A stretch of 64,000 nt of DNA from Martinezella tropici (GTDB taxonomy: Bacteria > Pseudomonadota > Alphaproteobacteria > Rhizobiales > Rhizobiaceae), in contig JUHI01000022.1 of assembly GCA_000799755.1 (NCBI GenBank), positions 1 through 64,000 on the forward strand. The letters run 5' to 3'. Each line of letters begins with the position of its first letter. Positions within the stretch are counted from its first letter, which is position 1. Shown here piece after piece: positions 42,175 through 50,132 of this stretch. A program made the translations under genes and the position numbers. The notes under the pieces were generated by a model. It searched no databases. It had not been told where the DNA came from and saw only the letters and a program-made list of their open reading frames with translations.

Positions 42175-43019
42175 CACGCGTCCTCCTGGATGCGGACGCG
42201 CTTGGCGCGCCGGACCGACAGCCCCATCAGGATCGCGTAGGTGCCGAGGAGCGCGAAGGAAAACAAGGTGGTCAGGACGCCGAAGGCAAAGACGTTTGGA
42301 TGGACCTCGACAGAGAAGGTGCCGTAGATGGCGAGCGGCAGCGTCAGCTCGCGGCCGGAGGCGAACAAGGTGCGCGAAAACTCGTCATAGGAGAGCGTAA
42401 AAGCAAACAGCATGGCCGAGAGCACGCCGGGGAAGATCAGCGGGAACGTGACCTTGCGGAAGGTGCGTACCGGCGTGACGCCGAGCGACCAGGATGCTTC
42501 CTCCATGCTCGGATCGAACCGGTTGAAGATCGCGAGCATGACCAGAAAGGCAAAGGGGAAGGTATAGACCACATGCAGGACAAAGGCCGTGCTCCACCAG
42601 TGACGGTCGATGCCGAGGGCATTGGCGACAAGAGCCATGCCGAGGCCGACGAGCACGCCCGGCACCATCATGCCGAGAACGATCAGATAAAATGCCACGC
42701 CCGAGCCGCGGAACTTGCGGCGAAAGGCCTGGGCGGACATGACGCCAAGCACGGTCGAGACGATCATGGTCATCAGCGCCAGCGAAAGCGACCGGATCAG
42801 CGCCTGGTCGATCGGCAGGGGCGCGATGCGCGAGGGCGGCGTCAGGCCGAAGAGATGCCGATACCAATAGGTCGACCATTCGATGATCGGGAACTGCGGA
42901 CCGCCCTCCGGGCCGGTCTGGAACGACAGGATCGCCAGAACCACTAGGGGTCCGTAGAGGAAGATCAGGAAAAGGGTCGTATAGACGCCAAGGCCGAGCT
43001 TGATACCGCCAGCATTCAT
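42174..43019 (-). CDS. ABC transporter permease, PotC-like
   Basis: A 281-residue inner-membrane permease with six predicted helices and the EAA loop EASWSLGVTPVRTFRKV. AAGGAG precedes the chosen ATG; 34 upstream in-frame codons are arginine-rich and lie in the neighbouring gene. Partner of the PotB-like permease. Confidence 0.92.
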   Translation of the reverse strand: MNAGGIKLGLGVYTTLFLIFLYGPLVVLAILSFQTGPEGGPQFPIIEWSTYWYRHLFGLTPPSRIAPLPIDQALIRSLSLALMTMIVSTVLGVMSAQAFRRKFRGSGVAFYLIVLGMMVPGVLVGLGMALVANALGIDRHWWSTAFVLHVVYTFPFAFLVMLAIFNRFDPSMEEASWSLGVTPVRTFRKVTFPLIFPGVLSAMLFAFTLSYDEFSRTLFASGRELTLPLAIYGTFSVEVHPNVFAFGVLTTLFSFALLGTYAILMGLSVRRAKRVRIQEDA

Positions 43020-43021
43020 GA

Positions 43022-43921
43022 TCAGAGCTCCTTTCTGAGGTCGACGACCTTGAGAAGGGCTGCGACAACGGCGCCCATGATGATCGTCAGGACGACGCCG
43101 GCGACTGCGGCGAAGGCCCATTTCAGCGAACCGACCTGGGTGACGATGATATTGCCGAGCAGATTGACCTTGCGGCCGGAGAGTGCGGCAGACGTTGCGA
43201 ATTCGCCGAGAACCATGACGGAAACGAAGATCGCGCCGACCACAACGCCCGGCATGGAGAGCGGCAGGATGATCGTACGGAAGATGCGCCAGAAGCTTGC
43301 ACCGAGATCCTGCGCCGCCTCGATCACCGAGGCGTCGATGCGGCCCATCATGAAGGCGATCGGCCCCACCATGAACACGCAGTAGATCTGCGTCATGCCG
43401 ATGATGACGGACAGTTCCGAAAACAGCAGCACCTCGATCGGTTGCCGAATGACACCGAGATTCATCAGGATCATGTTGATCGCGCCCTCGGTGCCGAGCA
43501 TCGGCCGCCAGGCGAGCACGCGGATCAGGAAGGAGGTCCAGAAAGGGATGACGCAGAGCACGAGTAGCACTGTCTGCAGCGTCTTGTTCTTGATGAGAAG
43601 CCCAACGAAGAGCGCAGCGGGATAGCCGACCAGGAGCGTCGAGATCAGCACGAGCAGCCAGATGCGGATCGTCGTCCAGAGCGCGCCGAGATAGGTCGGG
43701 CTCGTCAGGAAGGTAATCCAGCTCTGCAAGGTCAATGTCGGCTCGATCTTGAAGGTCGTCTGCGTCCAGAAAGACACGTAGACCATCATCAGGATCGGCA
43801 GGACGAGGAAGGCGACCATCCAGATCATGCCCGGCGCCAGAAGCCAGAGCGTCTTGCTCGATTTTCGGCGGATGGTCGGGCCTTCCTGCACGGCTTCCTC
43901 GCTTGTCGCAACCATGGTCAT
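43022..43921 (-). CDS. ABC transporter permease, PotB-like
   Basis: A 299-residue permease with a long cytoplasmic N-terminus (about 25 residues), six helices and EAA loop EAAQDLGASFWRIFRTI. AAGGAG lies 8 bases before the ATG. Two bases separate it from the PotC-like gene. Confidence 0.92.
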   Translation of the reverse strand: MTMVATSEEAVQEGPTIRRKSSKTLWLLAPGMIWMVAFLVLPILMMVYVSFWTQTTFKIEPTLTLQSWITFLTSPTYLGALWTTIRIWLLVLISTLLVGYPAALFVGLLIKNKTLQTVLLVLCVIPFWTSFLIRVLAWRPMLGTEGAINMILMNLGVIRQPIEVLLFSELSVIIGMTQIYCVFMVGPIAFMMGRIDASVIEAAQDLGASFWRIFRTIILPLSMPGVVVGAIFVSVMVLGEFATSAALSGRKVNLLGNIIVTQVGSLKWAFAAVAGVVLTIIMGAVVAALLKVVDLRKEL

Positions 43922-43969
43922 TTCTCGCTCTCCTTGGAGGGGCCGGGGAAGGGTTTCGAAGGGCTCACA

Positions 43970-45043
43970 TCAGCCGAAAACAAGGGCGTCCTCCTTCTTC
44001 CAGACCAGCGCGTACCGGTCCTTTTCGACGAAGGTCGGCGGGCGGGCATGGCTAAGGTGAGATTCGACCTCGAAGACGTGGCCACCATTGAGCGCAAAGA
44101 AGGAATTGACCGCTGCTCCGGAATATTCGCTGGCGATGAAGTCGGCCTCGATACCGACCTCATCGTCCGAGAGTGCCGCACCGCGTAGACGGATCGAAAC
44201 ACGGTCGTAGCGGATAGCGTAAGCCGGCTGCGGCGCCTTCCTGCGCGATCCACTCAGCGGAAAGCGGCCGGCAGGCCCGACGAAGGCATCCTCGACGACA
44301 TCGCCGGCAAAGAGGTTGTAGCAATTGAGGAAACGGGCGACAGCCGCAGTTGCTGGGCGATTATAGATCACATCGGAAGCAGCGGCCTGCGCGATGCGGC
44401 CGCGATCGAGAACGAGTACCAGATCCCCCATTGCCAGGGCTTCGCTCTCGCTGCCCGTAACATGAAGGAAAGTCACGCCGCAGCGCTCGCGGATGATCTT
44501 GAGCTCGTTGCGCATGCGGCCGCGAAGATTGGCATCGAGCGCACCGAGCGGCTCGTCCAGCAGCACCATCTTCGGCTCCGTCACCAGTGTACGCGCCAGG
44601 GCAACGCGCTGACGTTGGCCGCCGGAAATCTGCGTGACCGCGCGATCGTCAAATCCCTTGAGACCGACCAGCGACAGCATGTCCTGAATCCGCTTCGCCA
44701 GGACACGCGCATCCGTCACAGGGTCGACCTTGCGATTGCGCAGGCCGAAGGCGACATTTTCGGCAACGGAGAGATGCGGGAACAGAGCGAAATTCTGGAA
44801 GACGAAGCCGATGCCGCGATCATGCGGCTCCACGCCATCGAGCCGCTGGCCGTGAAAGAGGATCGAACCGGCATCCGGCTCCTCGAAGCCGGCAATGACG
44901 CGCAGCAACGTCGTCTTGCCGGAGCCGCTCGGCCCGAGCAGCGAAATATAGGCGTTGTCGGGCAGAGAGAAATCTACCCGGTCCAGCGCGGCAGACGCGC
45001 CATAGGACTTGGTGACTTGGCTGAGCTGAAGAACGGTCGACAC
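43970..45043 (-). CDS. ABC transporter ATPase, PotA-like, with Gly at the H-loop
   Basis: A 357-residue ATPase, first gene of the 12-gene operon. Walker A GPSGSGKTT, signature ISGGQRQRVALAR and Walker B VLLDEPLGALD are intact. At the switch position the sequence is HVTGSESEAL, where the family has xVTHxxxEAL, so the catalytic H-loop His is Gly. The other ATPase of the operon keeps its His. A TOBE domain follows. The GTG start with AGGAAA upstream begins the protein just before the first strand; 37 upstream in-frame codons are not ATPase-like. Confidence 0.88.
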   Translation of the reverse strand: MSTVLQLSQVTKSYGASAALDRVDFSLPDNAYISLLGPSGSGKTTLLRVIAGFEEPDAGSILFHGQRLDGVEPHDRGIGFVFQNFALFPHLSVAENVAFGLRNRKVDPVTDARVLAKRIQDMLSLVGLKGFDDRAVTQISGGQRQRVALARTLVTEPKMVLLDEPLGALDANLRGRMRNELKIIRERCGVTFLHVTGSESEALAMGDLVLVLDRGRIAQAAASDVIYNRPATAAVARFLNCYNLFAGDVVEDAFVGPAGRFPLSGSRRKAPQPAYAIRYDRVSIRLRGAALSDDEVGIEADFIASEYSGAAVNSFFALNGGHVFEVESHLSHARPPTFVEKDRYALVWKKEDALVFG

Positions 45044-45249
45044 CGATTTCCTACCAGTTTCCAGGCAAGGACCATCCTTCAGGCAAAGCGTCGCCATCGC
45101 CGGGATTACATCGATCCGGACACCAGACGTCGGTCTGCATTCGCGCATCATCACATGCGCGTCAAAGAGATGTTCCTTGGCGTTTCAAAGAGTTCCACCT
45201 ACGGCGCTTCTGACGAGCGCCTTGATGATTGAAGCATTACATAAATGAT

Positions 45250-45264
45250 TTTTGTATTCAATAG
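45250..45264. repeat. 15-bp direct repeat, copy 1 (operator candidate)
   Basis: TTTTGTATTCAATAG, identical to a second copy 243 bases to the right. It lies about 205 bases before the ABC operon start. The TTG-N4-CAA core is a short dyad as in many GntR sites. Confidence 0.55.
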
Positions 45265-45492
45265 ACTTTTTCTGAAAGTCGAAGCTTTAAATCGACAACC
45301 AGGCGAAGAGCGTGTCGCGACGAGAGGATAAACACATAACCGCTTCGCGGTATCGGTCGCAAATGCCCGCCGCGAGCGCCTGTTCGGCAGCACTCGCGTG
45401 TGATGGGGCCCCTAGGCAAACAACACGTATCGCAACCTTGCGCAACGGCAATCATCGCCAGGTCGCGCATCAAAATTGCAAAACAAAACATA

Positions 45493-45507
45493 TTTTGTAT
45501 TCAATAG
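45493..45507. repeat. 15-bp direct repeat, copy 2 (operator candidate)
   Basis: TTTTGTATTCAATAG, same orientation as copy 1, about 80 bases before the chosen GntR start codon. Exact identity of 15 bases in an otherwise unconserved interval suggests a shared protein-binding site. Confidence 0.55.
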
Positions 45508-45586
45508 TCATTTATTTTTGCGCTATGTTAGCGCTGCAAAAAGCGTAAGAGTGAGGCATCAGAACGACGTGAGTCCATTGCATCAG

Positions 45587-46597
45587 ATGACCGAAGACCG
45601 AGCGCGCCCCAGCGCGCAAAAGCGCTACGAGATCGCCGAGGATGTTCTGCGTGGCAACATCGAAGACAATACGCTGCCGCAAGGCGTGGTGCTGCTCGAA
45701 GGTCCGATCGCCGATATCCTGCAGATCTCGCGCGCGCCCGTGCAGCGGGCGCTGCAGACACTGGAAAGCGAAGGGCTGGTTCACCGCTTCGACGGGCGCG
45801 GCTATCTCGTCGGCCCCGCCGGTCGGGGCATCGAGCCGAACCGCATCGATATCAAGACACTTGGCCTGACCATTCCGCGCCATGCCGACGAGGCTTTGCA
45901 GAGCCGCTCTTCCTGGGAGCGGATCTACAATACCGTCGAGGCCGACGTCGCCGGCTGTGTCGTCTTCGGCCAGTATCGCATCATCGAGATCGAACTTGCC
46001 GATCACTTCAACGTCAGCCGTACCGTCGTGCGTGACGTGCTGACCCGTCTGCGCGAACGCGGTCTCGTGCGCAAGAACCAATCGTCCCACTGGATCGCCG
46101 GCCCGCTGACGGCGCAGATGATCAAGGATCACTACGGCCTGCGTGGCATGCTGGAACCGCAGGCCCTGGTCGCCGGGGCCGGCAGGGTCGACCGGGAACG
46201 GTTGAACGACCTGTTTTTGCGCCTTAGCGATCTCGAGCGGCGCGAAGCCGCCGATCACCTGGCAGCGCAGGAAACCATCCATGCGGACTTCATCGATATC
46301 TGCATCCTCGCGACGCCGAACGAGCGGCTGAAGGAATCTATCCGCAACAACCTGCTGCCTGTCACGGCGACGGAGCGTTTGCTGCGGCGGCTCGGGCTGC
46401 CCGGCGACCTTGCCATCATCACGGAGCTGCGCCTCATCGTTGAACTGCTGCTGCGAGGCGCCGTGAAGGCGGCAGCGGCGATGATGGAGACCCATCTCGA
46501 GGCTTCCGTCAACCGGACAATCGCGCAAATGAAGATCGTCGCCATCATCCCCGGTCCCGGTGTGACGGCCGCCTATCTGACCCGCGTTCTCGAGTGA
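45587..46597 (+). CDS. GntR-type regulator with two winged-helix domains
   Basis: A protein of about 336 residues with an unusual architecture: a first winged helix (about 10-80: QKRYEIAEDVLRGNI, ISRAPVQRALQTLESEGLV, FDGRGYLVG), a second one (about 105-175: ERIYNTVEADVAGCVVFG, NVSRTVVRDVLTRLRERGLV), then a helical FCD-like effector domain with the usual Glu/His residues in EPQALVAG and HADFIDICI. GntR/FadR proteins normally have one HTH per chain. The ATG (MTEDRARP) was taken; a GTG six codons earlier is possible and neither has a strong ribosome site. Divergent from the 12-gene operon, which it probably controls. Confidence 0.8.
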   Translation: MTEDRARPSAQKRYEIAEDVLRGNIEDNTLPQGVVLLEGPIADILQISRAPVQRALQTLESEGLVHRFDGRGYLVGPAGRGIEPNRIDIKTLGLTIPRHADEALQSRSSWERIYNTVEADVAGCVVFGQYRIIEIELADHFNVSRTVVRDVLTRLRERGLVRKNQSSHWIAGPLTAQMIKDHYGLRGMLEPQALVAGAGRVDRERLNDLFLRLSDLERREAADHLAAQETIHADFIDICILATPNERLKESIRNNLLPVTATERLLRRLGLPGDLAIITELRLIVELLLRGAVKAAAAMMETHLEASVNRTIAQMKIVAIIPGPGVTAAYLTRVLE

Positions 46598-46606
46598 GGC
46601 ACGGTC

Positions 46607-46646
46607 GATCCCGGCCGTGTTCCGTCTGTTCGGGAAGGCTGGGATC
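46607..46646. terminator. Hairpin between convergent GntR gene and pxpC-like gene
   Basis: GATCCCGGCC pairs with GGCTGGGATC (nine Watson-Crick pairs and one G-T wobble) around a 20-base loop in the 74-base gap between converging genes. Likely a bidirectional terminator without a clear T-run. Confidence 0.55.
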
Positions 46647-46671
46647 GGGAAGGCGACCATCTATTGATCCT

Positions 46672-47643
46672 CTAAGCCAGGGCTGCGCGAAGCCGCGCAA
46701 GCAGCGCCTGCCGGTCCGCCCGCGCCGCGAGCGCCTGATCCATCGTAACCTCGACGAACTGCGTCGGCGTATGCGGCTGCAATTGCCCGATCAGATCCAT
46801 GTCGGCGGAGATCACCGTTCCCAACATGAAATAGCCGCCGCCGGAAACGGCGTCGCGATGCAGGATGATCGGTTCCGTTCCGCCCGGCACCTGGATCGAA
46901 CCATAGGGGTAGCAGCTGTCGACGATATTGGAGGGGTCGGAGCCGGCGCCGAAGGGCTGCTTGCGCTCTACGAATTCGAGCTTGCGGCCGCCACGGAAAC
47001 GGTAACCCATGCGATCTGCTTCCGGCGCCACCTTCCACTGATCGGCAAAGAAATTGCTCTTTGTCTCCTTAGTCAACCGATCCCAATAGAGCCCCGGCAA
47101 GACCCTGAGTTCGGCCGGCGTACCGGGCTTGCGGCGCAGCTCTTCTGCAACCGAACGGCCGACACCTGCCATCGAGCCGGAGCCGACGGGAAGCTCATCG
47201 CCGATAGCGATGGCCTTACCGTTAAGGCCACCGAGGGCGCCGATCACGTAAGTCGATCGGCTGCCCAAAGCTTCGGGAACGTCGATGCCACCCGATACCG
47301 CAATGCAGACCCGCGCGCCGGACTTCAGAAAGTCGAAGCTTACGATCTGCCCCGCCTTGATCTTGAGGGCGGTCCATCCCGGTTGCAGCTCGCCATCGAT
47401 CCTGACCGGCATGTCGGCGCCGGTGACGGCAATCAGCGCATCGTCCTGAAATTCGAGCTTAGGCCCCATGAAGACGGCCTCGAGCCCGGCGGCGCTCTCG
47501 TCATTGCCGACAAGAAGATTGGCTGCCCGCATGGCGTAACGATCCATGGCGCCGCCGACGGGAATGCCGAGATGAAAGTAACCGGGCCGTCCGAGATCCT
47601 GAATGGTGGTGGAAAGGCCGTGATGAAGAACCTTAATGGCCAT
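46672..47643 (-). CDS. pxpC: PxpC/KipA-like subunit (AHS2 / biotin-dependent carboxyltransferase-type domain)
   Basis: A 323-residue protein of the KipA/PxpC family, with the typical GLSTTIQDLGRPGY near the N-terminus and GAMDRYAMRAANLLVGN. This domain (AHS2) is the second half of the carboxyltransferase region of urea carboxylase and, with PxpB and PxpA, forms ATP-dependent 5-oxoprolinase. Start chosen at MAIKVLHHG with GGAGGG upstream; it overlaps the end of the PxpB gene by 11 bases. Symbol by family; the substrate here is not proven. Confidence 0.85.
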   Translation of the reverse strand: MAIKVLHHGLSTTIQDLGRPGYFHLGIPVGGAMDRYAMRAANLLVGNDESAAGLEAVFMGPKLEFQDDALIAVTGADMPVRIDGELQPGWTALKIKAGQIVSFDFLKSGARVCIAVSGGIDVPEALGSRSTYVIGALGGLNGKAIAIGDELPVGSGSMAGVGRSVAEELRRKPGTPAELRVLPGLYWDRLTKETKSNFFADQWKVAPEADRMGYRFRGGRKLEFVERKQPFGAGSDPSNIVDSCYPYGSIQVPGGTEPIILHRDAVSGGGYFMLGTVISADMDLIGQLQPHTPTQFVEVTMDQALAARADRQALLARLRAALA

Positions 47644-48508
47644 GAAGCGCACCCTCCAGCTTGGCGTTGTATCCGTCGATATCGGCCTGGTACTGCCGAA
47701 GGTCGAAGCGAACCTCGCGGATCGGCGGCGCAAAGCGTCCCTTGTCGACATCCTCGACGGCCTGGTCATAGCCATCACGATCGATCGGTCGAAATTTTAC
47801 GATGTCGCCAGGACGGAAGAACACCATGAAATCACGCAGATAGCTCGTCGATTGCGTGGGATCGAAGATCGGCATCGGCGTGATGCCGAACATCTGATAG
47901 CCGCCTGCCCCGCGCACCGAATAGATGCAGCCGAAGCAGCCGCCATGTCCCACAGTCAACCGCGGCGTATCGGTTCGCGGGCGCAGATATTTCGGCACTT
48001 CTATCTGCCGCTGCCGCTCGACCATCTGATACATGAACGGCAGCCCGGCGACGAAGCCGACCATGGAGACGAACCACGGCGAGCCGGCATGGGCCGAGAT
48101 AAAGTCCTCGACAGCTCCATAACCATTGATCCTGGCGGCATAGTCGAGATCCGTGCCCGTCGGCTCCTGATGCCGCTCGCGGAAGCGCATCAGCGTCTCA
48201 TGCGTCCAGGGATCGTTGTAGAAAACCGGGATTTCGACGATGCGGGTCGTGATCACGGGCTCTGCCTTCTCGGCGGCGCCCTCGATCGCCCTGACTTCTT
48301 TCAAGAGATCGTCCGGCTTGATCAGGTCCGGATCGAACTTGATCTGGAAGGACGCATTGGCGGGGCAGATTTCGGTGACGCCCCTGATGGCGCTTTCGCG
48401 CACGCCCTTGGCCATCGACAGGCTCTTGAAGAACGCCTCGAGGGACATCTCGTCGCTGCATTCGACGAAGAGATGCTCGTCACCTCCGAACGTAAAGCGA
48501 GCGGGCAT
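47633..48508 (-). CDS. pxpB: PxpB/KipI-like subunit (AHS1 domain)
   Basis: A 291-residue KipI/PxpB family protein with the C-terminal cyclophilin-like part marked by GFVAGLPFM and an HGGCFGCIYSVRGAGGYQ segment. AHS1 is the first half of the urea-carboxylase carboxyltransferase region. It is longer than B. subtilis KipI (about 240) by an insertion around the IEVPKYLRPRTD segment. Overlaps accC by one base. Confidence 0.87.
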   Translation of the reverse strand: MPARFTFGGDEHLFVECSDEMSLEAFFKSLSMAKGVRESAIRGVTEICPANASFQIKFDPDLIKPDDLLKEVRAIEGAAEKAEPVITTRIVEIPVFYNDPWTHETLMRFRERHQEPTGTDLDYAARINGYGAVEDFISAHAGSPWFVSMVGFVAGLPFMYQMVERQRQIEVPKYLRPRTDTPRLTVGHGGCFGCIYSVRGAGGYQMFGITPMPIFDPTQSTSYLRDFMVFFRPGDIVKFRPIDRDGYDQAVEDVDKGRFAPPIREVRFDLRQYQADIDGYNAKLEGALHGH

Positions 48509-49893
48509 CAGGCAACCTCCGCCGATATGCCGTTAACCGCGGTAAAATCGGTCTCCAGCCAGGATTCGAGAAAACGGGTGTGGAACGTCCCCTTGCGTAC
48601 CGACGGGTCGCGGGCAAGCGCCAGGTGCAGAGGGATCGTCGTCGGCAATCCCTCGATCATAAGATTGGAAAGGGCGCCAGCCAATCTCTCGAGGCAGGCG
48701 TTGCGATCCTCAGCCCAGACGATCAGCTTGCCGAGGAGTGAATCGTAGAAGGGCGGCACGGTATAGCCCGCATAAAGCATCGTATCGAAACGGATGCCCT
48801 CGCCTTCCGGAACGGACAGTCTTGTCACGGTGCCCGGCGCCGGAAGAAAGCCCTTGGCCGGGTCCTCGGCATTGATCCGGCACTCGATGGCATGGCCACG
48901 AACGCGAATATCGGACTGCGACAGCGACAAGGGTGCCCCACCCGCCACCTTGAACATCTCCTGCACCAGATCGATGCCGGTAATCATCTCGGTCACCGGA
49001 TGCTCGACCTGGATGCGCGTGTTCACCTCGATGAAGTAGAACTGCCTGCTATCCTCGTCGTAGAGATATTCGACCGTCCCCGCGCCGCGATAGCCGACCT
49101 CCGCCGCAAGGGCCACGGCACTGGCGCAAAGGCGCTGCCGGACATCTTCGGGCAGCAGGAAGGCTTGCGCCTCCTCCCACACCTTCTGGCGACGACGCTG
49201 CAACGAGCATTCGCGCTCGAAGCAATGCACGAAGTTGCGTCCGTCACCAAAGATCTGCACCTCGACGTGCCGGGCGCGGGTGACGACCTTTTCCATGTAG
49301 AGGCCACCATCGCCGAAAGCAGCGGCGGCCTCCGCCGAAGCAAGCGGAAACTGCTCCCTGAGTTCGGTAAGCGACTGGACGATGCGAATGCCGCGCCCGC
49401 CACCACCGGCGGCCGCCTTGATCATCACGGGAAAGCCAGTCCGTTCGGCAATCGCCTCGGCAGCACCAATATCTGCAACGCGACCATCACTTCCCGGCAC
49501 CGTCGGTACGCCGGCGCGCGCGGCAATTGCTCGCGCCGCCACCTTGTCACCGAGCAATCGTATGGCCTCGCCGCTCGGTCCGATGAAGATCATCCCGGCT
49601 GCCTCGACGGCATCGGCAAAATCGCCGTTTTCAGACAGAAACCCGTATCCAGGATGAACGGCATCCACGCCGGCTGTTCGCGCGGCCGAAACAATGGCCT
49701 CTATGTTCAGATAGGATTTCTTCGGCGCTGGCGAACCGATATCGATCGCCTCGTCTGCCAGTTTCACCGCGAGCATATCGGCGTCTGCAGCGCTATGGAC
49801 CTGCACGGTGCGAATACCGAGCGCCTTGGCAGCTTTTATGATCCTGACGGCGATCTCGCCGCGATTGGCAACCAGAACGGAGCGGATGGTCAT
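48508..49893 (-). CDS. Biotin carboxylase (AccC-like)
   Basis: A 461-residue ATP-grasp biotin carboxylase: N-terminal VANRGEIAVRI, the glycine-rich loop AAGGGGRGIRIV, and EVNTRIQVEHPVTE at the metal/biotin site. It carboxylates biotin on the small carrier encoded just upstream. Because no acyl-CoA carboxyltransferase gene is nearby and KipI/KipA follow, it probably belongs to a split urea-carboxylase-like enzyme rather than acetyl-CoA carboxylase. Confidence 0.92.
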   Translation of the reverse strand: MTIRSVLVANRGEIAVRIIKAAKALGIRTVQVHSAADADMLAVKLADEAIDIGSPAPKKSYLNIEAIVSAARTAGVDAVHPGYGFLSENGDFADAVEAAGMIFIGPSGEAIRLLGDKVAARAIAARAGVPTVPGSDGRVADIGAAEAIAERTGFPVMIKAAAGGGGRGIRIVQSLTELREQFPLASAEAAAAFGDGGLYMEKVVTRARHVEVQIFGDGRNFVHCFERECSLQRRRQKVWEEAQAFLLPEDVRQRLCASAVALAAEVGYRGAGTVEYLYDEDSRQFYFIEVNTRIQVEHPVTEMITGIDLVQEMFKVAGGAPLSLSQSDIRVRGHAIECRINAEDPAKGFLPAPGTVTRLSVPEGEGIRFDTMLYAGYTVPPFYDSLLGKLIVWAEDRNACLERLAGALSNLMIEGLPTTIPLHLALARDPSVRKGTFHTRFLESWLETDFTAVNGISAEVA

Positions 49894-50132
49894 GGGTCCA
49901 CCTCCGCGATGATCTGGCCGGCCATGACAGGCTCTTCATTGTCGACAAGGAAGGTGATGTTCTTGCCATCAAGCCCAGCCGGTATCTGCTGAAAGGTCTT
50001 CATGACTTCGATCAGGCCGATCGTATCGCCTGCGGCAACCGCATCGCCGTCAGCCTTGAAGGGCGGCGTGTCCGGAGAGGAAGCCCTGTAGAAAGTTCCC
50101 GGAAGGGGTGATCTGATCTCAAGCTTGCTCAT
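49890..50132 (-). CDS. Biotin carboxyl carrier protein (short, single domain)
   Basis: An 80-residue biotinyl domain. Lys45 in EVMKT is the biotin site; the common form is (A/E)(A/V)MKM, so the residue after Lys is Thr instead of Met. No N-terminal AccB extension. GGAGG precedes the ATG; the end overlaps accC by four bases and the start overlaps the PxpA gene by 14. Confidence 0.9.
   Translation of the reverse strand: MSKLEIRSPLPGTFYRASSPDTPPFKADGDAVAAGDTIGLIEVMKTFQQIPAGLDGKNITFLVDNEEPVMAGQIIAEVDP

Larger units (their letters stand above)
45044..45586. other. Divergent promoter region of the 12-gene operon and GntR gene
   Basis: A 543-base AT-richer interval with no supported gene. It holds two 15-bp direct repeats described separately, one nearer each divergent gene, which are the best operator candidates here. 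Confidence 0.55.

Noticed and set aside
48508..50132. Calling accC/accB here acetyl-CoA carboxylase
   Set aside because: No carboxyltransferase (accA/accD or pccB-type) gene is nearby, and the genes are interleaved with pxpA, pxpB and pxpC.
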